Part shown: piece by piece, positions 31,301-39,631 of the stretch
Layout of the letters: each line of letters starts with the position of its first letter
How positions within the stretch are numbered: position 1 is the stretch's first letter
Source of the DNA: Synechococcaceae cyanobacterium
GTDB lineage: Bacteria; Cyanobacteriota; Cyanobacteriia; PCC-6307; Cyanobiaceae
Assembly (NCBI GenBank): GCA_947378425.1
Contig: CANCJV010000005.1
Span: 55,703-119,702 of the forward strand
Direction of reading: 5' to 3'
Length of the DNA stretch: 64,000 nt
The notes under the pieces: generated by a model
Told to the model about the DNA's origin: nothing
The model's input: the letters and a program-made list of their open reading frames with translations, nothing else
Database searches by the model: none
Position numbers and translations under genes: made by a program

Positions 31301-32242
31301 TCAGGAGCCCGGACGGCTTGCACCGCCTGAGGAAGCGGCAGGAGGAAGGGGACGAAGGGCCTCCGCGCCCAGCAGCACGGTTTCGAAGTAGGCCCGGATC
31401 CGATCGGCGGGCAGGTTGATGCTGCTGCCGGGGCCAATCCAGGGATCAATGGCGGCAACCGCCTCCGGTTTGCCCTCGAGGTAGCCCTGCAGCAGCCGGG
31501 CAATGGCCAGATTCACCAGATTGCGGAAGGCGGAGTCGTTCTCCGGCAACAGGCAGGCGACCGCGAAGCGCTCATAGGGCTCCTGGGGGGTGAGGGTCAG
31601 GCCTTTGGCTCCCTGATTGCGGGCCTGGCTGGCCAGCAGCAGGCTGTCGCCGATCACCCCCTCCACCGTGCCGGCCTTGAGGGCTGCGACGGCCGCGCCA
31701 AGGGTGGGGAAGGGCACGGCGATGGCCGCCGGCTGCATGCCCAGGAGTTCACCTGCCGCCAGGGAATCGGCCACCACACCGATGCGATGGCCCTTCAGGC
31801 CCGCCGGAGCGCCATCAAAGCGACCGACTGGAGCCAACAGGCGCAGGCCGGAGAGGCCGATCGGCATCGAGAAATCCAGCTGGGAATCCCGCTCCCAGGT
31901 GAAGGCCACACCACAGGCCAGATCGGCCTTGCCGGTAGCGATGTTCTGACCAAGGGTGGCCGGATCCTTCACGGCCTGGAAGCGCAGGCTGACCGGCCGG
32001 CCCACGGCGGTGCTGAGTTCGGCGCTGATCTGCCGGGCCACGGCCACGCCATAACCCTGGGGTTCGCCCTTGGCGTTGAGGTTCAGCAGCGGCGAAGCCT
32101 CAGGGATGCCCACCAGCACCAGCTCGCCAGTGCGGGCCACCCGATCCACCACACCTTCGGCTCGGGCCTGCGCCATCGGCGCCAGGGCAGCCAGCAGGCT
32201 GATGGTGGCGGGGAGAAGGCGGAACAAGGGGTTTCGCGGCAC
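31301..32242 (-). CDS. grrP: GrrP-type extracellular substrate-binding-like protein
   Basis: A 313-residue periplasmic type 2 binding-protein fold: signal peptide (LFRLLPATISLLAALAPMAQARA), RTGELVLVGIPEASPLL, GYGVAVARQISAEL, KADLACGVAFTWERDSQLDFS, and the hinge region GVVADSLAAGELL. Orphan proteins of this type accompany grrA and grrM in cyanobacterial loci and are called GrrP. No transporter subunits are nearby. The GTG start at 32242 lies about 100 bases after the nadC stop, and grrA follows after 75 bases, so the transcript order is grrP-grrA-grrM. The protein may bind the mature peptide or a related ligand; this is not established. Confidence 0.85.
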   Translation of the reverse strand: MPRNPLFRLLPATISLLAALAPMAQARAEGVVDRVARTGELVLVGIPEASPLLNLNAKGEPQGYGVAVARQISAELSTAVGRPVSLRFQAVKDPATLGQNIATGKADLACGVAFTWERDSQLDFSMPIGLSGLRLLAPVGRFDGAPAGLKGHRIGVVADSLAAGELLGMQPAAIAVPFPTLGAAVAALKAGTVEGVIGDSLLLASQARNQGAKGLTLTPQEPYERFAVACLLPENDSAFRNLVNLAIARLLQGYLEGKPEAVAAIDPWIGPGSSINLPADRIRAYFETVLLGAEALRPLPPAASSGGASRPGS

Positions 32243-32339
32243 GGAAAATCAGCTCGCGGCCAGAAAAACGCCATCGTCTCAGACATTTCGGCGTTTGGTC
32301 GGCTTTCCACGCCGCTCGGACCGATTCTTCACCAAGCCT

Positions 32340-33230
32340 TCAGCAACCCAGCCCCTCAGCAGCGGCAAGCGGGGGCTCAAATCGCATGCTGATGTCCAGC
32401 CAGGGGCTGCGGGTGACCGGGGCACTGGTGGAAATCAGATCGATCCTGCTCCTGGCATAGGTGGCCAACAGGCTGGGCTCCACCCCCGAAGCCTCCAGCA
32501 CCACCCCCCGTCCCCGCTGAGCCGCCAGGGCCCGCAGAGCTGGCACGATCGCCTCCAGGGCCGCCGCCTCGAAGCCATCGAGCAGCACCGCATCGGCGCC
32601 AGCCGCCACGGCGGCCCGGGCCTCCGCCTCGGTTTCCGCCTCGACGATCAGGCGCGCCGGCCAGGGGGCGTTGGCCCGCACCGCGGCCACCGCCGCCGCC
32701 ACCCCACCGCCCCAGGCCAGGTGGTTCTCCTTGAGCATGGCCGCATCATCCAGCCCCTGCCGATGGTTGAGGCCACCGCCGCAGCGCACGGCGTACTTCT
32801 CCAGCACCCTCAGGCCGGGTGTGGTCTTGCGGGTGTCGGCCAGGCGCACGCCACTGCCCTCCAGCAGCGCCACCAGCTCGGCGGTGGCGGTGGCGATCCC
32901 CGAGAGCCGCATGGCCAGGTTCAGGGCGGTGCGCTCCGCGGCCACCAGGGCCGCCGCCGGGCCTTCCAGCTCCAGCAGGCGCTGGCCAGCCCGCACCGGC
33001 TCGCCATCAGCCACCAGCGGCGCCACCTGGCAGCGCGAATCCAGCTGCAGCAGCAGGGGCTCCAGCAGCACCCCACCGCAGAACACCCCATCGCGGCGAG
33101 CGATCCAGCCAGCCCGGCCCCAGCATCCCGCCAGGGCGGGGGCACTGAGATCCCCCCGGCCCAGATCCTCGTCCAGCCAACTGGCCAGCTGGCTCCTGAG
33201 CGCAGGGGTAAAAGCCAGGGAGGGCGCCAT
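32340..33230 (-). CDS. nadC: Nicotinate-nucleotide pyrophosphorylase (carboxylating)
   Basis: NadC converts quinolinate and PRPP to nicotinate mononucleotide in de novo NAD synthesis. The 296-residue protein has DEDLGRGDLSAPAL at the N terminus, AERTALNLAMRLSGIAT, the substrate motif LADTRKTTPGLRVLEKYAV with CGGGLNHRQGL, MLKENHLAW, and the C-terminal barrel motifs VEAETEAEARAA and VVLEASGV. It is on the same strand as the grr genes. The polyketide cluster begins 85 bases upstream of its start, so it is the left border of that cluster. Confidence 0.95.
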   Translation of the reverse strand: MAPSLAFTPALRSQLASWLDEDLGRGDLSAPALAGCWGRAGWIARRDGVFCGGVLLEPLLLQLDSRCQVAPLVADGEPVRAGQRLLELEGPAAALVAAERTALNLAMRLSGIATATAELVALLEGSGVRLADTRKTTPGLRVLEKYAVRCGGGLNHRQGLDDAAMLKENHLAWGGGVAAAVAAVRANAPWPARLIVEAETEAEARAAVAAGADAVLLDGFEAAALEAIVPALRALAAQRGRGVVLEASGVEPSLLATYARSRIDLISTSAPVTRSPWLDISMRFEPPLAAAEGLGC

Positions 33231-33314
33231 CGGCTCCGATCAGGAATGGGCTCCATCCAACCAGCGGCCGGGCGCAGCCATGGCCGTCACGGCAACTGCA
33301 GTCAGGGATGACGA

Positions 33315-36098
33315 TCAGCCCTGCCTGGACAGGGGGCGATGGATGGCCCCGAGCCGCAGGTTCACGTGCGACGGCAGGAGCGGCAGAGTCGTGAGCGCCA
33401 GGTGAAATTCCCCGTTCTGATCCGACCAACCCTGGCGCCGAAAGAAATCCAGGGCAGGGCGATTGCGGGGAGCCTCCACATAGGGTGCACAGAGATACTT
33501 CAGGCCTTGGTCCTGCGCGGCAGCGGCGATCCCATGCACGATCGCCTCCTCCACACCCCGACCGAGAGCACGGCAACTGAGCAGGAAGGTGTCCAGCCTG
33601 GCGGCGGCTGAGCCATGGACAGAAAAGGGACAGAGGATCACGGCACCCACGAGGCCATAGCTACCAAAACGATCCTGGACAGACGCCACCCAGAGGCTGG
33701 CCTCCGTCGCGGCGAGCTGGCGAATTTCTTCCTCACTGCGCCGCTGCAAGGAGAGATTGAACTGGTTGGTCTTCTGCGTGAGCTGGGCCAGCCTGGGAAG
33801 ATCATCCGCTTCGGCAGGCCGGAAGGTCACTTCCAGCTGCAACGACTGAAGATAGCTGGCCAGATCATCACTCTGCTCAAGCCCAGCACGCCGCACCCGT
33901 TCGTGCTCCAGCATTGACGTGCGCTGCAGATCTTCGTTGCTGCTGCCTGCACCGTCAAAGCACCACAGGCGATTCAACTGGGGCAGATAGTCGGCTGGAT
34001 TCAGAGGCAAGGGCAGCACGGTGACCTGCGGGCAACGGGCCTCCACCGCAGCACGTTCAACAGGATTATCATCAATAAAGACAAAGGAATCCAGACCGAG
34101 ATTGAGCTCGACGGCGAGCTGGCTCAGGCTCTCAGATTTGTCACCCCAACCAATACGACTGGACACAAAATCATCGGGGCGCAGCTCACAGTCGGGATGA
34201 TGTCGCAATAGATTCAAGACATCTTCCGGCTCATTCTTGCTGACCAAAGTCAGCAGAATCCCCTGCTCACGCAGCTGGCGCAACCGCTTCTGGAACAGGG
34301 CAAAAACTCCGCCTGGCTGCACTCCCTCCGGCCCATCCTCTCCCAACACGCCACCCCAGAGCGTGCCATCTGCATCAAGGGCAATCACCTTCTTGGCCGG
34401 CAGTCTGCGGCGCCGCACCTCCCGGGCCAGGTCCCGACCCAGCAATCCATAGATGGCGTTGCAGTAGGGCGTGGAGGCAACCTGCTCCATCTCAGCATCG
34501 CCGGCCTGATCGCTGCCGAAGCGGCCGATCAGACCGGAAAAATCGAAACCACGAATCCCAGGAATGGCCTGCAGACGCTGGAGCCAGTGGGCCTGAAGTC
34601 CGGGGACGGCAGCCCGATCTCCCTGGAAATAAGGAGAGACCACCGGAGGCAGATCGGCGATCAGCAGCGAGCCACCGGAGGAGGCGAAGCTGGCGGCGGC
34701 GTCCAGGATGATATCGGCGGCGATGCGGCCATCGGCATCCCTGGGGCTGCAGAGATCTTCTGGGCGGCACAACACCAGATTCAGGCCGGCGCGATTGCGA
34801 TGGAAAAGGCCATCGCGATCGAGCAGGGTGGCGACAATCTGGTTGAAACCGGCGAACTCGCATTCGATCGCAAGACCGAAGGCCTCACTCCACAGGCGCA
34901 GGCTCTGGGCCAGCGGCTCAGCCACGAAGCTGGCTGCCACGGCAACACGCAGTGCAGGGCCCGCTGGTTGATCACGGCCAGCGGCACGCTCGAGCAGCTG
35001 GCGGGTGACCTGGAGCCCATCCAACAGGGGCAGCAACTCCGGATCGCGTGGCAGTGGCGATGGCGTTGGTGAGGCAGGTGCATGCTCAGCGGCCCCATCG
35101 ACATGACGCGCCAGCGCGGCAACACTGTCAAGACTGAAGATCTGGCTCGGATTGAGACGGATGCCATGGCGTGCCTCCAGGGCAGCAGCAATCGCCATCC
35201 GCCCCAGGGAGTCCCAGTCGTCACAGTTGTGACTGCCGCTGGATGGCGTGAAGCGCTGACGGGGCAGCCCCAGGGCCGTGGCCACCAGGTCCAGCAACTC
35301 AGGGCGATCCAGCGACAGAGGAGCTGGATCGCCCTGGTGGCGCTGCAGGCCATCCCGCCTTCTCAGGAATGTGGCTGGAACCCCTCCCCAGACTTCGCCA
35401 GCGGGAATTCTGGTGAAGGCTGCGACGCGACTGAATGGCTCCACAAACGCATCCTTGCCAATCTCAACCCCCAGCTCAATCAAAGTATTACCGCCAATGG
35501 TGACGCCAGCAGCGATTGTGATGGGGGCAGTTTGATAGACGATCCTTCCACCCGACTTGGCCGTGAAAGAGTGGGCGATCAGCCGAGTGGCGTCACCCAG
35601 CATCACGCCAGGGCCGATGCTGGTGAGATCGGGATCCTGAATGGCACCGGCCAGCGTATTGCCCCACAAAGGAATAGAGCAACGCACAGAATAGCTATGA
35701 AAAAATAACCAACGAAACACGAAAATGTCCCTGAGCATACGCATGGCCGGCATGGAGCTAAGCAAGCTGAAAACCCAGTACTGATAAACGCAGATCATCA
35801 TCGCCAGTGAGGGCATGCTTGCATAACCCACCTCCATGCGCCTGGGCTTGCGATAAAAAGTTCCCGCGATCATAGAAATGAGCACGAACAAGCCCATCAA
35901 CAATGTGACCCAGAGGAGAAAAACAAGTGGCAAGGCAGTCGCCCAGACCAACAATTGCCAATGCTCTGCACCAATCGCGCCAAGCACGAGTCCAGCGAGG
36001 GCACCCGCCTCGACCATGGGGAGGACCAGGCAAATCAACAGGATGGTGTCGAGCAACAGTGGCAATGCCTTCCTGACGACTCGCCTTGGGAATATCAT
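33315..36098 (-). CDS. FkbH-type glyceryl-ACP enzyme fused to membrane/left-handed beta-helix region and ACP
   Basis: A 927-residue fusion. Residues 10-80 are hydrophobic segments. Residues 140-245 are a hexapeptide-repeat helix (ITIAAGVTIGGNTLIELGVEIG, ending VWGGVPATFLRRR), as in the terminal domains of Pls-like synthetases. Residues 265-335 form an acyl-carrier domain with the carrier Ser297 in DDWDSLGRM. Residues 385-560 are the FkbH N-terminal domain. The HAD phosphatase motif is D575-x-D577-G-T (ALDADGTLWGGV), with VSKNEPED and FIDDNPVER. A GNAT-like end follows (SYGLVGAVIL). FkbH proteins load a glyceryl unit from 1,3-bisphosphoglycerate onto an ACP and dephosphorylate it. The cis ACP suggests self-loading at the membrane. 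It probably starts or decorates the PKS product. Confidence 0.85.
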   Translation of the reverse strand: MIFPRRVVRKALPLLLDTILLICLVLPMVEAGALAGLVLGAIGAEHWQLLVWATALPLVFLLWVTLLMGLFVLISMIAGTFYRKPRRMEVGYASMPSLAMMICVYQYWVFSLLSSMPAMRMLRDIFVFRWLFFHSYSVRCSIPLWGNTLAGAIQDPDLTSIGPGVMLGDATRLIAHSFTAKSGGRIVYQTAPITIAAGVTIGGNTLIELGVEIGKDAFVEPFSRVAAFTRIPAGEVWGGVPATFLRRRDGLQRHQGDPAPLSLDRPELLDLVATALGLPRQRFTPSSGSHNCDDWDSLGRMAIAAALEARHGIRLNPSQIFSLDSVAALARHVDGAAEHAPASPTPSPLPRDPELLPLLDGLQVTRQLLERAAGRDQPAGPALRVAVAASFVAEPLAQSLRLWSEAFGLAIECEFAGFNQIVATLLDRDGLFHRNRAGLNLVLCRPEDLCSPRDADGRIAADIILDAAASFASSGGSLLIADLPPVVSPYFQGDRAAVPGLQAHWLQRLQAIPGIRGFDFSGLIGRFGSDQAGDAEMEQVASTPYCNAIYGLLGRDLAREVRRRRLPAKKVIALDADGTLWGGVLGEDGPEGVQPGGVFALFQKRLRQLREQGILLTLVSKNEPEDVLNLLRHHPDCELRPDDFVSSRIGWGDKSESLSQLAVELNLGLDSFVFIDDNPVERAAVEARCPQVTVLPLPLNPADYLPQLNRLWCFDGAGSSNEDLQRTSMLEHERVRRAGLEQSDDLASYLQSLQLEVTFRPAEADDLPRLAQLTQKTNQFNLSLQRRSEEEIRQLAATEASLWVASVQDRFGSYGLVGAVILCPFSVHGSAAARLDTFLLSCRALGRGVEEAIVHGIAAAAQDQGLKYLCAPYVEAPRNRPALDFFRRQGWSDQNGEFHLALTTLPLLPSHVNLRLGAIHRPLSRQG

Positions 36099-36220
36099 AT
36101 GCTCCTTAGCTGAATGACTGAATTAAATCATAACTTAGCATAGACCATCCTTGCAGGTCCACCATGAACAGCACTGGCTTCAATGACGAACCCTGGCCGA
36201 ATCCAGCCATTAAGACATCC

Positions 36221-37492
36221 CTAGAGATCAGCACATAGCCTTCTTGTCAAGAAATAAACTCCAATACCCTGAAGCAATCCGATTCCACAAATAGCAAGAG
36301 CAATACCACGCCCGGCATCCGTACCGATCGCCATTTGCAGCACCTGAGGCAAAGCCCTCCAGCCAACCGCTGGGATTAGCAGTCGATCTACAACCAAAGT
36401 AACCGAGGATATGGCGAAAATACGTGCCACCCAGATAGCGGCATTAACAGCAGTTAGATAACTGGCTTTTGAATTCGGAGGAAGCTCGAGCTGCCATTGA
36501 TATTGATGCACAGAACAAACAATTGGAATCCCAATGGAAAATGCCAAGATTCCCGCCAACCAAAAGAATGAGAGGTCCTGAAAGACTTGCAAGCCGGCAC
36601 CAATCAGCACAACAACCTGAATACATTCGGCATAGAAGAAAACTGGCCCCCTGGAAGCCGCCCCGAGCCAGAACCAGACTCTCAAGCCAACAATATAACC
36701 GATGAAAACAAAAATAAGTGCAAGATTCAGCCTTGCTATGCCCATGGACGCCAATATCCATGCCGGGAAGAGTATCTCAAGTGCCGCCAACAGAGCCGCT
36801 GTGGTCATACTATGCAGCAGTAATGGCCTGTTGCGGTTGACTGCCCAGATCTGCTTGAGATTTTCCCGAATACCACGCTGACCAAGCCGCTTCCCCTGCT
36901 GCAGTTGCAGACTTCTGACGCCGGGAAAAGCACTGAATGCTAAAAATATGAATGTCAGCACAAAACTGACGGCATTAATGGTAGAAATTCCGGAAATTCC
37001 AAGAGTTGCAATCGTAATAGCGCCAAGAAAAGGGGCTGACTGCGTTACAATTCCGTCAGAAGCGATCGCCAACCCAACAGCTCTTGGCAGGGTCTGCTTG
37101 GGCACCAAGTCATCAAGAATGGCCGTAAAACTTATGACCAAGGCAACCTCGGCTGCAGCCGAAAGAAAAACAAGGGGTACAAGACTGGAAAAAGCAACAT
37201 CAGCAAATTCAATGGCATACAGAATGCCAAACAAGGACAATGATCGCATAATATTAGCGACAATCATCACATGCTTTGGCGATGCCAAATCCAGGTATCT
37301 ACCCAACAGTGGCAGAACCAGGACCTTGGCACATTGAATCGTGATTGCGATGGAGGCAAAACTTGCCAGCCTACCATTTTTCTGCAGAAAATATAAACCG
37401 AGCGAATACAGGCAGACTTGCGTTGCGAAGTTTGAGATTAACTGGCCCGCCCAGATTGACCAAAAGGCTGAGGGCAAAGATGATTTAGTCAT
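36221..37492 (-). CDS. MFS transporter
   Basis: A 423-residue protein with about 12 hydrophobic segments. The N terminus (SAFWSIWAGQLISNFATQV) and a loop near LLGRYLDLASPKHVMIVANI, equivalent to the MFS loop 2-3 motif, support the major facilitator family, resembling macrolide/multidrug efflux members. No periplasmic or regulatory domain is present. It lies in the FkbH/ATP-grasp strand group of the polyketide cluster, so export of a small product or precursor, or flipping of a lipid intermediate, is plausible. The gene is clearly AT-richer than the PKS genes, suggesting separate acquisition. Confidence 0.8.
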   Translation of the reverse strand: MTKSSLPSAFWSIWAGQLISNFATQVCLYSLGLYFLQKNGRLASFASIAITIQCAKVLVLPLLGRYLDLASPKHVMIVANIMRSLSLFGILYAIEFADVAFSSLVPLVFLSAAAEVALVISFTAILDDLVPKQTLPRAVGLAIASDGIVTQSAPFLGAITIATLGISGISTINAVSFVLTFIFLAFSAFPGVRSLQLQQGKRLGQRGIRENLKQIWAVNRNRPLLLHSMTTAALLAALEILFPAWILASMGIARLNLALIFVFIGYIVGLRVWFWLGAASRGPVFFYAECIQVVVLIGAGLQVFQDLSFFWLAGILAFSIGIPIVCSVHQYQWQLELPPNSKASYLTAVNAAIWVARIFAISSVTLVVDRLLIPAVGWRALPQVLQMAIGTDAGRGIALAICGIGLLQGIGVYFLTRRLCADL

Positions 37493-37617
37493 CCAGGCAC
37501 AGAACGCCAGAGACGGGAAAGCGAAGCCAATGGAATCCCGACCGTGAGCCTGTTGTTGCAGAGTAGCATCAGAATCCGGGCTTCATGTTCAACAATCAAA
37601 GCAAAAACAAGAAACAT

Positions 37618-38835
37618 CTATACTATTTGCCGCTCTTCAATGGCTGGAGAAAAGTCACAGGTGAGATCGTCGAGAAACAGCTCCGAAGCAGAGATTCCGG
37701 CTCGAAGTGCCTGAAATGCTTGCTGCAAAAGAATAACATACATAACCACAAATGGCAGCGGATCGCCGAGGCGAAACAGCACATCCCTACAGGAAAAGCC
37801 CTGGATAAGATAACGATTCCAAGGAGCAATTGACAACGTCATCAGCGAATACCATAACATCAGATGGTTAGACGCGGAGCTAAGGCGCCTTGGCATGGCA
37901 GGCTGCCCCGACAACGTAGGGCGCATATCAATCACATCCTCGAGAAGATGAATGCCACTTGTGGCACGAGGATTACATTCTAGGCAGTAAATATCTTGAT
38001 CGTCAGCGATAAAATCAAAGCCAAATTGCCCCGTATAGCCAAGTGGTCCAAGAATTGCCTGGGCAATCTGCAACGGCCGTAAATCATGATTCGGCACATA
38101 GCTCAGACTTGCGCCGACACCATTGCGCCGATTAGCACCGATGACGATATTGATGTCATAAGTAGCATGGGCCAGGATCTTGCCATCGATCGCCATGCCA
38201 TAGGACGATGAGGGCTTGCCGCGAATCCTCTCTTGCAGGATCCATGGCTCCGAATCACTGGGCCGGACAAAAGCCAACTGCTTGGCGGAAGGATTGATCA
38301 GGACACGAGCTGCAAATCTTGAATACACTGGCTTGAGAACAAATTCTCCTCGGACCCGGCTTACTTCCCTGGCGAGATCATGACCAGAGCGCAAAAGACA
38401 AGTTGCCGGTGTCTTGACATCAAGGTCCATACAGTAGGAATTAAATCGATACTTGTTGTGTAGCCTGGACACCACACTGGCTTCGTCCACGAAGATCATC
38501 AAATCCTTACAACGTGACTGCAACTCCGGCTTGAATTCAGACACCACGAACGACTCTTCATACATTGGCAGCAACAAAGTGATGCCATTCTCATCGCAAA
38601 TCCTGGCTATCGCATCAATGAACTGCCTAGGCTGCTTCCGAGGTGAAGGCACCCTAAAATATTGCTCAACTGAATGGGAGTATTTGCTCGGTGCATGTCG
38701 TATTGAATCAACGGCGAAAACTCTTGCACCTGACTTTTTCATCATCCTGCACAGGGCCAGACTTGCCGGCATTCTGGCTCCCGTCACCAAGCAGGCTAAA
38801 GGTTGACCAGTGATGAACTTGATGTTCATGGACAT
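37618..38835 (-). CDS. ATP-grasp ligase-like protein
   Basis: A 405-residue protein with a pre-ATP-grasp Rossmann part (ACLVTGARMPASLALCRMM), an ATP-binding region (GEFVLKPVYSRFAARVLI, WILQERIRGKPSSSYGMA) and the metal/phosphate motif CLECNPRATSGIHLL. This is the carbamoyl-phosphate-synthase-like ATP-grasp group, which forms amide, ester or thioester bonds through acyl phosphates. The substrate is unknown. The C-terminal 100 residues (SNHLMLWYSLMTLSIAPW, YVILLQQAFQAL) are hydrophobic and may sit on the membrane. It shares its strand and AT-rich composition with the MFS gene 126 bases downstream. A role in joining a head group to the PKS lipid is inference. Confidence 0.8.
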   Translation of the reverse strand: MSMNIKFITGQPLACLVTGARMPASLALCRMMKKSGARVFAVDSIRHAPSKYSHSVEQYFRVPSPRKQPRQFIDAIARICDENGITLLLPMYEESFVVSEFKPELQSRCKDLMIFVDEASVVSRLHNKYRFNSYCMDLDVKTPATCLLRSGHDLAREVSRVRGEFVLKPVYSRFAARVLINPSAKQLAFVRPSDSEPWILQERIRGKPSSSYGMAIDGKILAHATYDINIVIGANRRNGVGASLSYVPNHDLRPLQIAQAILGPLGYTGQFGFDFIADDQDIYCLECNPRATSGIHLLEDVIDMRPTLSGQPAMPRRLSSASNHLMLWYSLMTLSIAPWNRYLIQGFSCRDVLFRLGDPLPFVVMYVILLQQAFQALRAGISASELFLDDLTCDFSPAIEERQIV

Positions 38836-39631
38836 GGTACTTCCCAGGATGACCAGTCAATCAGATGAGCCGGCAAAATGCAACCTATCTGGCATTTTTC
38901 AGGCTCACAAGAGTACATGACATCCATGCTGCGTCGCTTGGCAGAGAGAAAGCGTTGCGACTGCTGGCCAGCTGGATTCAGCCAAAAAGAGATCGCGACC
39001 AGAATGAACGACTTGAAGCAAATATTCTCGATAACGATATTGGTGTTCATCGCTATCCCATCATGGCCAGGCTCTTGACCATCCATTTCTGACCATGGCA
39101 TGGGATTTGAACCCTTGGCAAGAAAAAGAAAAACCCCACCTCTAGATGAGGCAATGGCTTGCCCTCTAACCATGGTGCCGCCATCAACAACAGCATCAGC
39201 TCGATGCGCAGGGAATCGCCATCCCATTGATGCAGATTCGAGCAACTCTTGCGCGAAGCTTTCATCCTCAATTCCTGATGACAGTGCTCACCGACATAGC
39301 ATGAAAAGATCCTCAAACCAAGCCTATCTCGCAATATTCCCAACGGCTCCAGCCATCAGGCAAGGTCCAACAATCTCGAGACCGAACCTTGGACTGGTCT
39401 CTGATTGAGAAGAGAAAGAGACCTTTAGAACCCGCCGATTAGCTTGACTGGCCGGCAAGCAAGCCCAGCCAGAGACATTTTCCCGTATCCATGCTAAAGT
39501 CAAATCCTACATACATCGCCCAACACCTTGACAATAAACCAATCCCAGGACATTAGCAGCACTGGATTGTAAGCAAGGCCTCGCAAGCAAATCTCAAATT
39601 CTATTTATTTTTCGGCATCAGCGCGTGATCC
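38836..39631. other. 796-bp divergent intergenic region in the polyketide cluster
   Basis: The region lies between the ATP-grasp start (minus) and the first PKS gene (plus), so it should carry both promoters. Open frames here are short, overlap each other and show no family motif. A tRNA-like pairing near 39093-39175 was examined and rejected. I see no supported gene. Confidence 0.5.

Noticed and set aside
39093..39175. Possible class II tRNA on the minus strand: pairing 7-base ends (CCATGGT/GCCATGG), a GAGG/CCTC arm and a GGGTTCAAATCCC arm
   Set aside because: The D-loop lacks the GG pair, no acceptable anticodon stem and 7-base loop can be formed, and the middle is a T-run. The acceptor match comes from two CCATGG palindromes. 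It could be a tRNA relic, but the evidence is too weak to annotate.
38826..39245. 139-codon minus-strand frame upstream of the ATP-grasp gene
   Set aside because: No homology-like motif, odd composition, and it overlaps the ATP-grasp start. Treated as non-coding.
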